A stretch of 54,803 nucleotides of DNA, from NCBI GenBank assembly GCA_051883395.1, contig JBJETQ010000031.1, forward strand, positions 1-54,803, in the 5' to 3' direction. The notes below the pieces were generated by a model. The model had not been told where the DNA came from. It was given only the letters and a program-made list of their open reading frames with translations, and did not search any database. Below are positions 1-8,648 of the stretch, in pieces; positions within the stretch are counted from its first letter, which is position 1; every line of letters starts with the position of its first letter. This DNA is from HGM11368 sp051883395. Lineage in GTDB: Bacteria > Bacillota > Clostridia > Christensenellales > UBA3700. The translations under genes and the position numbers were made by a program.

Positions 1-1
1 A

Positions 2-295
2 GCGGGTATGAGTGGCAAAGAATGCGACGCCATAGCAAGACAAGAACTTTCGGCACAAGGACTTGGGGAATATTTTACTCATTCTTTGGGACATGGACTG
101 GGCGTTGATATTCACGAAGGTTTGTCTTTTTCGCCAAAATGCGAAGAAAAAATACCGACCGACAGCGTTATGTCTGTTGAACCGGGCGTTTATATAGACG
201 GACAATTCGGTATAAGAATAGAAGATATAGTGGTCGTCAAAGACGATAAAGTCGTTGATTTGACCCAATCAAATAAAAAACTAATTTTACTATAA
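2..295 (+). CDS. Xaa-Pro aminopeptidase, C-terminal part (cut by window start)
   Basis: This is the last ~97 codons of an M24 metallopeptidase that would remove N-terminal residues ahead of proline. The frame is open to the window edge, so the gene begins upstream. Visible pita-bread fold motifs are the metal and substrate histidines in HSLGHGLGVDIHE, the metal glutamate in VMSVEPGVYI, and the second glutamate in GIRIEDIVVV. All are intact, so the enzyme is probably active. It sits directly before efp, an arrangement common in Firmicutes, and the two are 12 bp apart and likely co-transcribed. PepP and PepQ types cannot be separated from the C-terminus alone. Confidence 0.93.
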   Translation, partial: AGMSGKECDAIARQELSAQGLGEYFTHSLGHGLGVDIHEGLSFSPKCEEKIPTDSVMSVEPGVYIDGQFGIRIEDIVVVKDDKVVDLTQSNKKLILL

Positions 296-307
296 TTGGA
301 GGACTTT

Positions 308-874
308 ATGGCAGATTTTATACTAGCAGGTGATTTTCGTAAGGGTATGACCTTTGAAATGGAAGGAAAGGTAATGACGGTCGTTGACTTTTTGCACGTT
401 AAACCGGGCAAAGGCGCAGCGTTTGTAAGAACTAAACTCCGCAACGTAATAGACGGCGGTACGGTAGAAATGACCTTCAACCCAACCGCAAAATTCCAGA
501 CTGCTCATATCGAGCGCAAACCTATGACTTATTCTTACAGCGACGGTGGTTTGTACTATTTTATGGACAACGATACCTATGATATGATTCCGCTCAACGA
601 AGAAGTTTGCGAAGACGCTTTGCAATTTGTTATGGAAAACGGTGCGGTAACGGTATCTTTTTACAATGGCAACGCATTTTCTGTCGAAGCTCCAAACTTT
701 GTAGAATTGCTTATTACTCATTGTGAACCTGGTGCAAAGGGCAACACTACTCAGGGTGCAACCAAACCTGCTACTTTGGAGACAGGTTACGAATTGCAAG
801 TACCTTTGTTTGTCAACGAAGGCGACACTATTCGTATCGATACCAGAACAGGCGAATATATGTCGAGAGTCTGA
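308..874 (+). CDS. efp: Elongation factor P
   Basis: EF-P enters the ribosomal E site and relieves stalling at polyproline stretches. The product is 188 residues, the usual length, with the KOW-like N-terminal domain followed by two OB-type domains. The loop that contacts the P-site tRNA reads HVKPGKGAAF, with the modifiable lysine at about residue 35. I choose ATG 308 because GGAGG lies at 298-302, five bases upstream, and the protein then begins MADFILAGDF as expected; an in-frame TTG at 296 would lie before the ribosome site. A strong terminator follows. Confidence 0.97.
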   Translation: MADFILAGDFRKGMTFEMEGKVMTVVDFLHVKPGKGAAFVRTKLRNVIDGGTVEMTFNPTAKFQTAHIERKPMTYSYSDGGLYYFMDNDTYDMIPLNEEVCEDALQFVMENGAVTVSFYNGNAFSVEAPNFVELLITHCEPGAKGNTTQGATKPATLETGYELQVPLFVNEGDTIRIDTRTGEYMSRV

Positions 875-900
875 CAATATAGCATTGAATAAATTATTTG

Positions 901-928
901 AGTGCCTTCTTGTGAAGGCGCTTTTTTT
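901..928 (+). terminator. Rho-independent terminator of efp
   Basis: GTGCCTTC pairs with GAAGGCGC around a TTGT loop and is followed by seven T residues. It closes the peptidase-efp unit. Confidence 0.9.
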
Positions 929-1203
929 ATGGATAAATTCAATCGATAAATTCAGTTAGTTCAGTAAATTCAGTTAAATTTTAATTATTTGATTTTCAAT
1001 GGAATTTTGTTTATAGTCGGCAATTTATCAAACTTTTACTCTGAGATAATAGAATTTGTTTAGTTTGAATTTCAGCGTTTTTTCTTATAAATTTAACATT
1101 ATTTTATTCTACGATATTCTATTTGGCTTTGACGAAAAACGTCGAATATTTTACTTTGCTCATACTGTCGCAAGGTTGTCCGTATATTATTTTGAGGGAA
1201 ACG
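929..1203. other. Intergenic leader before the spoIIIA operon
   Basis: AT-rich spacer without a convincing gene. It contains short repeats of TTCAGT/TTCAGTTA near 948-978. A sigma-E promoter is expected here because the operon is mother-cell specific in relatives, but I could not find a -35/-10 pair with normal spacing. Confidence 0.5.
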
Positions 1204-2049
1204 ATGCTTGAAGAAATTTTGCCGCTTGCTATATACAACGAGCTGTTAGAAAGAAACTGGACGGACAATCTTACCGAAATAAGAATAAGGGCAGGTAAAC
1301 CAATATATTGCGCCGTCGGCGGCAGATACGTCAGAATGGGTGAAAAGGACAGTTATATAGCAACCCAAAATGACGTTGAATACGTTGTGGACAAGGCATG
1401 TTCTTCGTCTCTGTACGCCTATGACGACTGCATAACGCAAGGATACGTATCGACTCACGACGGAATAAGAATAGGTATCGCCGGCGAAGGCGTGGTCAAA
1501 TCGGGTAAGTTATGTGCCGTCAAAAACTTCAAATATCTTTGCATCAGAATTCCGCACGACGTACAAGTATTTTGTCCTAAGGTGCAGAGGGTGCTGCAAG
1601 ATTTTGACAATACGATAATTTTCAGCAAACCGGGACTAGGAAAAACTACTTTGCTCAGATATATGATCAGGCGCCTGTCAGATAACGGCAACAACGTGCT
1701 TGTTATTGACGAGAGAATGGAACTGTCGGGCGACAGTTATGATTTGGGGGAGTGTAGCGACGTTGTATGCGGCATTCCTAAAAGCGAAGTATATGCCAAT
1801 TATATCAAGTCAATGCGTCCCGACGTAGTAGCCACCGACGAGATATTTTCTTCTGTTGAAGTAGGTTGTATTCTTGATTGTATCAGGTCGGGAGTCAAGG
1901 TTATAGCTACTGTACATGCCGACAATCTGGACGTACTGCTGGGAGATAAAATATACGGCGCACTTTTGGACAGGTTCAGATATTTTATAAGGATAGACAA
2001 GATAGGTAGTGTGGACAAGGTGTATGACAAGGAGATAACAGATGTCTGA
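1204..2049 (+). CDS. spoIIIAA: Stage III sporulation protein AA (secretion-type ATPase)
   Basis: SpoIIIAA is the cytoplasmic ATPase of the SpoIIIA-SpoIIQ channel that links mother cell and forespore; it is related to type II/IV secretion ATPases. The P-loop FSKPGLGKTT lies near residues 139-148 and a Walker B-like VVATDEIF follows at about 207. Start 1204 (281 residues) is chosen because GAGGG at 1194-1198 precedes it by five bases and MLEEILPL matches the family N-terminus; the TTG at 1123 would add 27 residues not typical of the family. It overlaps spoIIIAB by 8 bp and is the first gene of eight. Confidence 0.95.
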   Translation: MLEEILPLAIYNELLERNWTDNLTEIRIRAGKPIYCAVGGRYVRMGEKDSYIATQNDVEYVVDKACSSSLYAYDDCITQGYVSTHDGIRIGIAGEGVVKSGKLCAVKNFKYLCIRIPHDVQVFCPKVQRVLQDFDNTIIFSKPGLGKTTLLRYMIRRLSDNGNNVLVIDERMELSGDSYDLGECSDVVCGIPKSEVYANYIKSMRPDVVATDEIFSSVEVGCILDCIRSGVKVIATVHADNLDVLLGDKIYGALLDRFRYFIRIDKIGSVDKVYDKEITDV

Positions 2050-2536
2050 AATTATCGTGGGCGGAGCAATATGGATAGCGTGTTTTATAGGCGGTATAGG
2101 CATAGGCAACGCTTACAAAAAACGCAAAGAATTTTTTACGGAGCTGCTCGATTTCGATACCTATCTCAACAGTTGCGTCGTCAATCTCAAAATGCCGATT
2201 TTGCAGGTAATCGACAATTATATTAAAAACAAAGACAAAATTGTCGTTCGATTTTTTCAAGGTGTGGCAGAAAGTATCGATACGGGCGATAAGGAAATTC
2301 TTAACAAAAAAATAGCGGATAGTCCGCTTTTCAAAAAGGACAGAGATATGGTTTTTTCATACTTTGCCGATATAGGCAAGAGCGGTTACGATACGCAGAT
2401 TGCACTCTTGAAGCATCATACTCAGATTCTGTCGGATGCAGCAAACAAGGCGCAAAAAGAATATGCTAGCAACGGAAAGCTCTGTTATAAACTCGGCTTT
2501 TTGCTAGGACTGGCGATTATGATTTTGGTAGTGTAG
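2042..2536 (+). CDS. spoIIIAB: Stage III sporulation protein AB
   Basis: A 164-residue membrane protein of the feeding-tube apparatus, distantly like the GspF platform of type II secretion. A hydrophobic segment covers residues 4-24 and a second one ends the protein (LGFLLGLAIMILVV), with a soluble helical middle. The start overlaps the end of spoIIIAA, which points to coupled translation. The order AA-AB-AC and the length identify it; no catalytic residues are expected. Confidence 0.93.
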   Translation: MSEIIVGGAIWIACFIGGIGIGNAYKKRKEFFTELLDFDTYLNSCVVNLKMPILQVIDNYIKNKDKIVVRFFQGVAESIDTGDKEILNKKIADSPLFKKDRDMVFSYFADIGKSGYDTQIALLKHHTQILSDAANKAQKEYASNGKLCYKLGFLLGLAIMILVV

Positions 2537-2543
2537 GTGAAAT

Positions 2544-2741
2544 ATGGAAATATCCGTTATATTCAAAATTGCAGGCATAGGACTGATTACCGCCGTACTC
2601 AATATTATTCTCAAAAAGAGCGACAAAGACGAAGTTGCGACTTTTGTTACGATAGGGGGATTGATATTGGTATTGCTTATTGTAGTCGATATGATAGGCG
2701 GACTTTTTGACAATCTCAAAAGTATACTGGGAATATATTGA
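2544..2741 (+). CDS. spoIIIAC: Stage III sporulation protein AC
   Basis: A 65-residue protein with two transmembrane helices (about residues 5-22 and 33-52), the normal size for SpoIIIAC. The charged connector KKSDKDEVA is typical of the family. It is thought to sit with SpoIIIAD in the mother-cell membrane. It lies 7 bp after spoIIIAB and 1 bp before spoIIIAD. Confidence 0.94.
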   Translation: MEISVIFKIAGIGLITAVLNIILKKSDKDEVATFVTIGGLILVLLIVVDMIGGLFDNLKSILGIY

Positions 2742-2742
2742 T

Positions 2743-3126
2743 ATGGACATTTTCAAGGTTATCGGCGTTGCAATAATAGGAGCAATATGTTCGCTTTTGC
2801 TCAAAAACTCGTCAAGTACCTTTTCGTCGCTTGCCGTCATTACGACCGGTATAATAATACTCGTCATTGCCGTCAATTCATTGACACAGGTCATTTTGGC
2901 GTTTGAAGAGATAGTTGACAAAACAGGCGTTGACAACGCTCTGTTCGGTGTGTTGCTCAAAATCATAGGTGTAGGGTATCTGACGGAATACAGCGTAAGT
3001 TTGTGTTCTGATTTCGATTGTGCCAGCATAGGGAAAAAGCTTGCTTTTGCGGGTAAAATAGTGATATTTCTGATGGCTTTGCCAATTGTGAGAAGTCTGG
3101 TTGACCTGGTAGTCGGCTTATTATGA
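2743..3126 (+). CDS. spoIIIAD: Stage III sporulation protein AD
   Basis: A 127-residue polytopic membrane protein with four hydrophobic segments. I take ATG 2743, immediately after the spoIIIAC stop at 2741, giving MDIFKVIGVAIIGA, the usual SpoIIIAD start; the longer in-frame start at 2707 would lie inside spoIIIAC. The central segment FAGKIVIFLMALPIVRSL is a family hallmark. The end overlaps spoIIIAE by 4 bp (ATGA). Confidence 0.93.
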   Translation: MDIFKVIGVAIIGAICSLLLKNSSSTFSSLAVITTGIIILVIAVNSLTQVILAFEEIVDKTGVDNALFGVLLKIIGVGYLTEYSVSLCSDFDCASIGKKLAFAGKIVIFLMALPIVRSLVDLVVGLL

Positions 3127-4316
3127 ATAAGGATGCTATGAATAAAAAATTTTTATTCAAGATTGTTTTGATTTTGCTCTTGTCCCTGTCGTTATTTTTG
3201 CTGACGGGACAAGTTTGCGCCGAAAGCGACGACCCGATGGAAGAACTTAAAAACGACGTGGAGCAGAACGCCGCAGATCTAGACTTAGACCAACTTCAAG
3301 ATTGGTTGCAACGCTTTGACAACCAAGGCTTGTCCAATCTGAAATCTACAATAATTGTTATTGCAAACGGAGAAATGCAATGGACGTTTGAAGACGCAGT
3401 ATCAATGCTTACTGACGGTTTTTTTTCTTCTTTCAAAAGCGTCTTGCCCATAGTCGTCTGTATAATCGGTATTGCTCTGATTTGTAGTATTCTCAATAGT
3501 CTGACGGGCAGCTTCCTATCCAATCCTACCAAGGAAATTATCAACTTTGTATGTTATTGCGCAGTAGCTTTGATAGTTCTTGGCAAGACAATTTCACTTA
3601 TAACTACTACAGGCACCATAGTAGGCGATATGAAAGACTTTATGCAACTGGTTTTTCCTGTTCTTCTCACTCTGATAACTGTGCTTGGCGGAGTTAGCAG
3701 CGGAGCGGTTTTCAAGCCGATGATGAGCGTTCTTGCCACTTCGATAACGGTACTGGTGTCCGATTATATTCTACCGCTTGTCATTGCGGTAACCGTATTT
3801 ACTCTTATTTCTTCATTGTCAGAAAACATTAAGCTCAGCAAAATCACGGGGTTTTTCAATAGCGGCATCAAATACGTTTTAGGTGCGGTATTCAGTCTGT
3901 TTATTACCTTTCTTACTGCGCAGGGGCTGACGTGTGGTATTATTGACACGGTATCGGTCAAGACGGCAAAATTTGCCGTTCAGAGCTACGTTCCGATAGT
4001 GGGCGGATACTTGTCCGATGGATTTGATTTGATGATGGCTAGCTTTGTACTTATCAAAAATTCGCTTGGGTTGGTTTCTCTTACCGCTATATTTTTGCTT
4101 ATAGTTTCTCCGCTGGTAGAAATTATCGTCTTTTCATTGGGGCTGAAACTTGCCGCAGGAGTAGTAGAACCGTTGACAAATAGTCGTATTTCTAAGATGT
4201 TGTACGATTTGTCCAAAAATCTTAATGTGCTGGTGGCGATAATTCTCGGCGTAGCTTTTATGTTTATCATAACGGTCATGCTTATCATTTACGCATGCAA
4301 TCTGGGGGTGGTGTAA
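3123..4316 (+). CDS. spoIIIAE: Stage III sporulation protein AE
   Basis: A 397-residue protein with a cleavable-looking signal sequence (residues 8-31, ending near GQVCAES), a short acidic periplasmic region rich in D and E, and then multiple transmembrane helices. SpoIIIAE is the largest integral component of the SpoIIIA complex. The start shown overlaps the end of spoIIIAD. An alternative ATG at 3138, preceded by AAGGA, would give a protein five residues shorter and cannot be ruled out. Confidence 0.94.
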   Translation: MNKDAMNKKFLFKIVLILLLSLSLFLLTGQVCAESDDPMEELKNDVEQNAADLDLDQLQDWLQRFDNQGLSNLKSTIIVIANGEMQWTFEDAVSMLTDGFFSSFKSVLPIVVCIIGIALICSILNSLTGSFLSNPTKEIINFVCYCAVALIVLGKTISLITTTGTIVGDMKDFMQLVFPVLLTLITVLGGVSSGAVFKPMMSVLATSITVLVSDYILPLVIAVTVFTLISSLSENIKLSKITGFFNSGIKYVLGAVFSLFITFLTAQGLTCGIIDTVSVKTAKFAVQSYVPIVGGYLSDGFDLMMASFVLIKNSLGLVSLTAIFLLIVSPLVEIIVFSLGLKLAAGVVEPLTNSRISKMLYDLSKNLNVLVAIILGVAFMFIITVMLIIYACNLGVV

Positions 4317-4319
4317 TAA

Positions 4320-4769
4320 ATGAAACAATGGATATTGGCAATAGTGGGCATTGTAGCTCTAGGGGTGCTTGTTGACGTAATTTTACCCGAAGGTCAGAGT
4401 GCTAAATATATCAAAGGCATATTCGGTGTTGTCGTAGTAATTACGATAATTTCTCCGGTAGTAAATTTGTTGAATAACGTTTCTCACAGCAAATTATATT
4501 TTGACAGCAGCGGCATAGAGATTGAAGAAGGGACGTATTCTAATCTTATTGGCAATCTGCAAGAAATAAAAGAACAAGAAATTGCCGACAAACTTGTTGC
4601 GCAAGGTTACTCTCCGTCTGAGATTAAAATTAAATTTTGCGAAGGCAACGATTATAAAGTTGAAAGTATCTGCATATACATACGATGTAACGAAAATGAG
4701 AAGCAAAATATTACGCAAATATTAAGCGTCGACTATAAAGGAGTTAAGATAAATTTTTATGACTGCTAA
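4320..4769 (+). CDS. spoIIIAF: Stage III sporulation protein AF
   Basis: A 149-residue protein with two N-terminal transmembrane helices (residues 3-21 and 32-50) and a soluble ring-building-motif-type domain that should face the intermembrane space. The N-terminus KQWILAIVGIVALGVLVDVI and the C-terminal IKFCEGNDYKVESICIYI pattern fit SpoIIIAF. It follows spoIIIAE by 3 bp and overlaps spoIIIAG by 11 bp. Confidence 0.92.
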   Translation: MKQWILAIVGIVALGVLVDVILPEGQSAKYIKGIFGVVVVITIISPVVNLLNNVSHSKLYFDSSGIEIEEGTYSNLIGNLQEIKEQEIADKLVAQGYSPSEIKIKFCEGNDYKVESICIYIRCNENEKQNITQILSVDYKGVKINFYDC

Positions 4770-5181
4770 ACAAAACAACGAACAAAACGACAACGAAAGT
4801 CGAATAAGCGTTTTGCAAAAAATCAAAAGCGTCAAACATATAGAAATTATCGTCGCTTTTGTCATAGCGGCGCTGGCGATATTCATATACTTTATCAGCA
4901 CCGGCTATACGACGCAGGAGAGTAGCGCTCAGTACAGTTACTCAGGCGGTAACGAATTGAGCAAGCAGGTGGCGCAGGTGCTGTCAAACGTAGAAGGCGT
5001 AGGCAATTGTAACGTGCTGATAACTTATGAAGACGAAGAGCAAAATCAAATCAAGGGTGTGGTCGTGGTAGCTGACGGCGGAGACAATGTAGAAGTAAAA
5101 ATCAAAATTATCGACGCAGTCTGCGCCCTTGTGGACGTCAAATCGGACAAAATAAAAATATATAAAATGAACAAAGCATAA
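4759..5181 (+). CDS. spoIIIAG: Stage III sporulation protein AG
   Basis: SpoIIIAG forms the large ring of the feeding tube between mother cell and forespore. At 140 residues this copy is shorter than the ~229-residue B. subtilis protein. It has one transmembrane helix (about residues 31-49) and a compact ring-building domain (VAQVLSNVEGVGNCNVLITY onward). The long inserted beta-triangle segment that builds the wide channel barrel in Bacillus appears reduced: only about 25 residues lie between the first strand and the final helix. Confidence 0.92.
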   Translation: MTAKQNNEQNDNESRISVLQKIKSVKHIEIIVAFVIAALAIFIYFISTGYTTQESSAQYSYSGGNELSKQVAQVLSNVEGVGNCNVLITYEDEEQNQIKGVVVVADGGDNVEVKIKIIDAVCALVDVKSDKIKIYKMNKA

Positions 5182-5193
5182 TGGAGGTATTTT

Positions 5194-5700
5194 ATGGCAA
5201 AAATCGCAATCAAACCTTTGTCGGCAAATGCAAAAAAGGTAATTATCCTTTGCAGTATGGTGGCACTTCTCGTCATTACCGGCGTACTCAACTTTGTCCT
5301 GACCCGAACGCTCGACAACGAAGATTCGGTATCGGGCGAACCAACCGAAGCAACTTTCTTTTCGGCTTATCGCAGCGACAGAGAGACGTCCAGAGCAGAA
5401 GAATTCAGCTATCTTGACGCAATAATCGCTTCTGCCGATTCTACCGACGAAATCAAAGCAACCGCAACGGCTAAGAAAATGGAACTTCTATCAAATATCG
5501 ACTGCGAACTGGTGGTTGAAAATCTGATAAAGGCAAAGGGCTTTGAAGACGCTGTGGTTACTATGAGTACCAACAACATCAACGTTATCGTTCAGCAAGA
5601 GGAGTTGACAAGCGAGCAGGTAGCACAGATTCTCAGCGTAATTCTCAGCGAAACAGACTACACTCCTTCGCAGGTTGTTATCGTTCCTTATAAAGTATAA
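5194..5700 (+). CDS. spoIIIAH: Stage III sporulation protein AH
   Basis: SpoIIIAH binds forespore SpoIIQ (or its clostridial counterpart) across the intermembrane space. The 168-residue protein has one transmembrane helix near residues 15-33, a linker, and a YscJ/FliF-like ring-building domain (DCELVVENLIKAKGFEDAVV through DYTPSQVVIVPYKV). A good GGAGG lies at 5182-5186, before ATG 5194. It is the last gene of the spoIIIA operon; the following gene has its own vegetative promoter. Confidence 0.93.
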   Translation: MAKIAIKPLSANAKKVIILCSMVALLVITGVLNFVLTRTLDNEDSVSGEPTEATFFSAYRSDRETSRAEEFSYLDAIIASADSTDEIKATATAKKMELLSNIDCELVVENLIKAKGFEDAVVTMSTNNINVIVQQEELTSEQVAQILSVILSETDYTPSQVVIVPYKV

Positions 5701-5711
5701 TATAATAATAC

Positions 5712-5740
5712 TTGTCAAAACTTTGCAAATGTGCTAGACT
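5712..5740 (+). promoter_or_regulatory. Sigma-A promoter of asp23-nusB operon
   Basis: TTGTCA at 5712-5717, a 17-bp spacer, and TAGACT at 5735-5740. It separates the vegetative asp23 cluster from the sporulation operon upstream. Confidence 0.7.
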
Positions 5741-5761
5741 TTATAAAGCGGAGGTAAAGTT

Positions 5762-6124
5762 ATGGCAAGTAAAGGCAATAACAGCAACCAACAGGACTTG
5801 GATACCTATTTCGGAGTATTGAGTTCGATAGCGGGAAGCAGCGCTTCTTTGGTTGACGGTGTTGCTTCGGTATCATACGAAGCAGGTCTGAACAATCAGT
5901 TTTTCGATTATGGAAAAAATAAGCGAAGCAATGCGATAGACGTCAGATTTTACAAAGACAATCTCGTTACTATCGACGTATCAATCAACGTATATTATGG
6001 CTACAAAATACCTGTCGTGATATGCAATCTACAAGAAAAAATCAAAGAGGATATCGAAAAATCCACTTATTTTAAGGTCAAAGCCATCAACGTAACCGTA
6101 GTGGGAGTGGTATCCAGACACTAG
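5762..6124 (+). CDS. Asp23/Gls24 family protein (YqhY-like)
   Basis: A 120-residue Asp23/Gls24 protein; the family covers envelope-stress proteins, and YqhY in Bacillus affects fatty acid synthesis. The core reads YFGVLSSIAGSSASLVDGVA, followed by the strand-rich VRFYKDNLVTIDVSINVYYG and the IPVVICNLQEKIKEDIEKST helix. In Bacillus the neighbours are accB-accC, which are absent here, so a link to acetyl-CoA carboxylase is not supported by this locus. A GGAGG at 5750-5754 precedes the ATG. A terminator-like hairpin lies between it and nusB. Confidence 0.9.
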   Translation: MASKGNNSNQQDLDTYFGVLSSIAGSSASLVDGVASVSYEAGLNNQFFDYGKNKRSNAIDVRFYKDNLVTIDVSINVYYGYKIPVVICNLQEKIKEDIEKSTYFKVKAINVTVVGVVSRH

Positions 6125-6126
6125 TC

Positions 6127-6152
6127 AAAAACCCCTTATCAAGGGGCTTTTT
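6127..6152 (+). terminator. Hairpin terminator or attenuator between asp23 and nusB
   Basis: AAAAACCCCTT, a three-base loop, AAGGGGC and five or more T residues. As nusB follows only 20 bp later without a clear promoter of its own, this may act as a partial terminator. Confidence 0.75.
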
Positions 6153-6171
6153 GGCATATATAGGAGATTAT

Positions 6172-6603
6172 ATGACGCAAAAGACAGACGCAATAAGCAG
6201 CAGAAGGACAGCAAGAGACGACGCATATAAATTGATTTTCGGATATTTGTTCAACAAAGAAATCGACGAGCAGACCAGAGCAATGATGCTTGCCGACGAA
6301 ACTTTGAGCGACGATGACGTAAAGTATCTCAATCAGGTAACCGACGGTGTGGTAGAAAAATACGACGAATTGATTGACGTAGTATGTCAGAATGCCAAAA
6401 ATTTTAAGCCTGACAGAATTTACAAGCCTGATTTAGCGGCATTGTTGCTGGCGATATACGAGATGAAATATATCGATTATATACCGCCGAGAGTTTCTAT
6501 AAGCGAAACGGTAGAACTGGTCAAAATTTATTCGACAGAAAAGAGCTACGTCTTTGTCAACGGTGTGTTGTCGGGCGTGTACAAACAGCTCACGCAAGAA
6601 TGA
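6172..6603 (+). CDS. nusB: Transcription antitermination factor NusB
   Basis: NusB pairs with NusE on boxA RNA to support antitermination in rRNA operons. The all-helical protein begins ATG 6172 (143 residues), with AGGAG at 6162-6166; the TTG at 6151 would lie inside the preceding hairpin. Family motifs are the N-terminal SRRTARDDAYKLIFGYLF and the C-terminal helix ISETVELVKIYSTEKSYVFV, followed by NGVLSGVYKQL. It is followed by folD after 12 bp. Confidence 0.95.
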   Translation: MTQKTDAISSRRTARDDAYKLIFGYLFNKEIDEQTRAMMLADETLSDDDVKYLNQVTDGVVEKYDELIDVVCQNAKNFKPDRIYKPDLAALLLAIYEMKYIDYIPPRVSISETVELVKIYSTEKSYVFVNGVLSGVYKQLTQE

Positions 6604-6615
6604 CGGGAGAAATAT

Positions 6616-7467
6616 ATGCTGATATACGGTAAGGAAGTTTCGGCAAATCTGCGCAATAAAATTGCCGAAAAAGTAGTAGATTTTCAAGATTCAGTCGGCA
6701 GACAACCATGTCTTGCCGTGATTATCATTGGCGAAGACCCTGCGTCAAAGACGTACGTAAAAAACAAAATCAACGGCTGTGCGCAAGTGGGTATTAAGTC
6801 GCTGTCTTATGAATATGCCGACGGCGAACCCCAAGAAAACGTAGCCGCTCGTATTGTTGAGCTGGCGCAAGACGACAGCGTTGACGGAATTCTCGTTCAG
6901 TTGCCTTTGCCAAAGGGTTATGACGAAAAGTATCTTTTGTCGCTTATTCCTGACAGTAAGGACGTTGACGGATTTTCTCCCAACAATCTCGGTCTGCTTG
7001 CTACCAACAATCCGAGAACGGTTTCCTGCACTCCGCTGGGAGTAATGGAACTGCTCAACAGTACTGGTGTTGATTTTAAAGGTAAAAACGCCGTTGTACT
7101 TGGCAGAAGCAATACGGTTGGCAAGCCTATGGCAATGCTGCTTCTCAACGCAGACTGTACTGTTACTGTCTGTCATTCCCGCACTCAAAATCTGTCTGAA
7201 TTTACAAGAAATGCCGATATTCTCGTCGTAGCAATAGGAAAACCTAAGTTTGTTACGGCAGACATGGTAAAGGAGGGCGCAATAGTAATTGACGTAGGTA
7301 TCAACAGAGTGGACGGCAAACTTTGCGGGGATGTAGATTTTGATTCGGTAGAACCAAAGGCTTCTTATATTACTCCCGTTCCCGGCGGAGTCGGACCTAT
7401 GACAATATCTATGTTGCTCTACAATACGCTTTGCGCAGCAGTAGACAGGGAACTTAGCAAAAAATGA
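6616..7467 (+). CDS. folD: Methylenetetrahydrofolate dehydrogenase / cyclohydrolase
   Basis: The bifunctional enzyme interconverts 5,10-methylene-, 5,10-methenyl- and 10-formyl-tetrahydrofolate. At 283 residues it is full length. Visible motifs are the catalytic region SKTYVKNKINGCAQVGI, DGILVQLPLPKG, PDSKDVDGF, the NADP-binding VVLGRSNTVGKPMAMLL, and the C-terminal TPVPGGVGPMTISML. The stop codon overlaps the xseA start by 4 bp. Confidence 0.98.
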   Translation: MLIYGKEVSANLRNKIAEKVVDFQDSVGRQPCLAVIIIGEDPASKTYVKNKINGCAQVGIKSLSYEYADGEPQENVAARIVELAQDDSVDGILVQLPLPKGYDEKYLLSLIPDSKDVDGFSPNNLGLLATNNPRTVSCTPLGVMELLNSTGVDFKGKNAVVLGRSNTVGKPMAMLLLNADCTVTVCHSRTQNLSEFTRNADILVVAIGKPKFVTADMVKEGAIVIDVGINRVDGKLCGDVDFDSVEPKASYITPVPGGVGPMTISMLLYNTLCAAVDRELSKK

Positions 7468-8648
7468 GCGACGTATTAAGCGTAAGCATTCTCAACGGAT
7501 ATATCCATCAGATTTTCGTTGCTGAAGAAATGTTGCACAACGTCAAGGTTGCGGGAGAAATTTCTCAGTATAAAGTCGCCGGCGGACATGCATATTTTGT
7601 TCTCAAAGACGAAAACTGTCAGATAAATTGCACGTATTTCAATTGTCTTGGCGCTTATCAGCCCAAAGCAGGCGAAAGCGTGGTCGTGGAAGGCAGCGTA
7701 GAATATTATGCAAAAGGCGGTAGACTGAATTTTAACGTAAAGTCAATCAAACCGCTTGGCGCAGGTTATCTTGCATTGTTGTTTGAACAACTCAAAAAGA
7801 AACTGAGCGAACAAGGCTATTTTGATTCCCAACACAAAAAACCTATTCCTGAATATTTGAAAAAAGTATGCGTCATTACGTCGGCGCAAGGTGCTGTAAT
7901 TCGTGATATAATTACTACCGTACGCAACAAAAACAACTATATAGATATAGTTGTCAAAGACGTAAGAGTGCAGGGAGAATCGTGCGCAGGCGACATAATA
8001 CGGGCGATAGAGCAAGTTGACTCTATGGGATATGACGCTATAATAATTGCAAGGGGCGGCGGTTCGATAGAAGATTTGCAAGGTTTCAACAGCGAAAATC
8101 TTGTATATGCGATTTACCATGCAAATACGCCTATTATTTCTGCGGTCGGACACGAAACAGATTTTACTCTTTGCGATTTTGTGGCTGATGTGCGTTGCGC
8201 AACTCCGACGGCGGCGGCAAATCTTATAGCCTTTGATACAAAAGAAACGGCATTGTATCTTCAATCTGTCAAAGAAAAATTGATGGAAAAGCTTGAACGA
8301 AAAGCCGAAAATTATGCGTCAAAAAGGCAATTGCTTTATACTACTTTACAAAGTATATTCACCGCCAAGGCAGAGAGAGCAAGCCACAGATGTCAGGACA
8401 ATCTGAAAAATCTCAATCAGGCTATGAGCGATAAAATTTTACAGACCAAAATGTCTATGCAGCATCTGCTTACAAAATTCAAATCGCTAGACCCGGTTTT
8501 TAGCGTAGAAAAGGGGTTGTGGAGCGTCAGTTGCGACGGCAAACCGCTCACCGAGCCTACACAAGCAAAAGTCAATCAACAAATTCAGCTGAAATCTGTC
8601 AAAGGAAAGCTGACGGCAATAGTTACGGAGGTGTCCAATGAACTTTGA
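7464..8648 (+). CDS. xseA: Exodeoxyribonuclease VII large subunit
   Basis: The catalytic subunit of ExoVII, which degrades single-stranded DNA from either end. It is 394 residues with an N-terminal OB fold (about residues 20-95), the nuclease core with the glycine loop IIIARGGGSIEDLQGFNSE and the VGHETDFTLCDFVADVRC segment, then a long coiled coil and a C-terminal strand region. Its end overlaps xseB by 11 bp, fitting stoichiometric coupling. Confidence 0.97.
   Translation: MSDVLSVSILNGYIHQIFVAEEMLHNVKVAGEISQYKVAGGHAYFVLKDENCQINCTYFNCLGAYQPKAGESVVVEGSVEYYAKGGRLNFNVKSIKPLGAGYLALLFEQLKKKLSEQGYFDSQHKKPIPEYLKKVCVITSAQGAVIRDIITTVRNKNNYIDIVVKDVRVQGESCAGDIIRAIEQVDSMGYDAIIIARGGGSIEDLQGFNSENLVYAIYHANTPIISAVGHETDFTLCDFVADVRCATPTAAANLIAFDTKETALYLQSVKEKLMEKLERKAENYASKRQLLYTTLQSIFTAKAERASHRCQDNLKNLNQAMSDKILQTKMSMQHLLTKFKSLDPVFSVEKGLWSVSCDGKPLTEPTQAKVNQQIQLKSVKGKLTAIVTEVSNEL

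Noticed and set aside
1141..1168. GAATATT and CATACTGT as a sigma-E promoter of spoIIIAA
   Set aside because: Spacing is only 10 bp, too short for sigma-E, and the -10 matches 6 of 8 positions.
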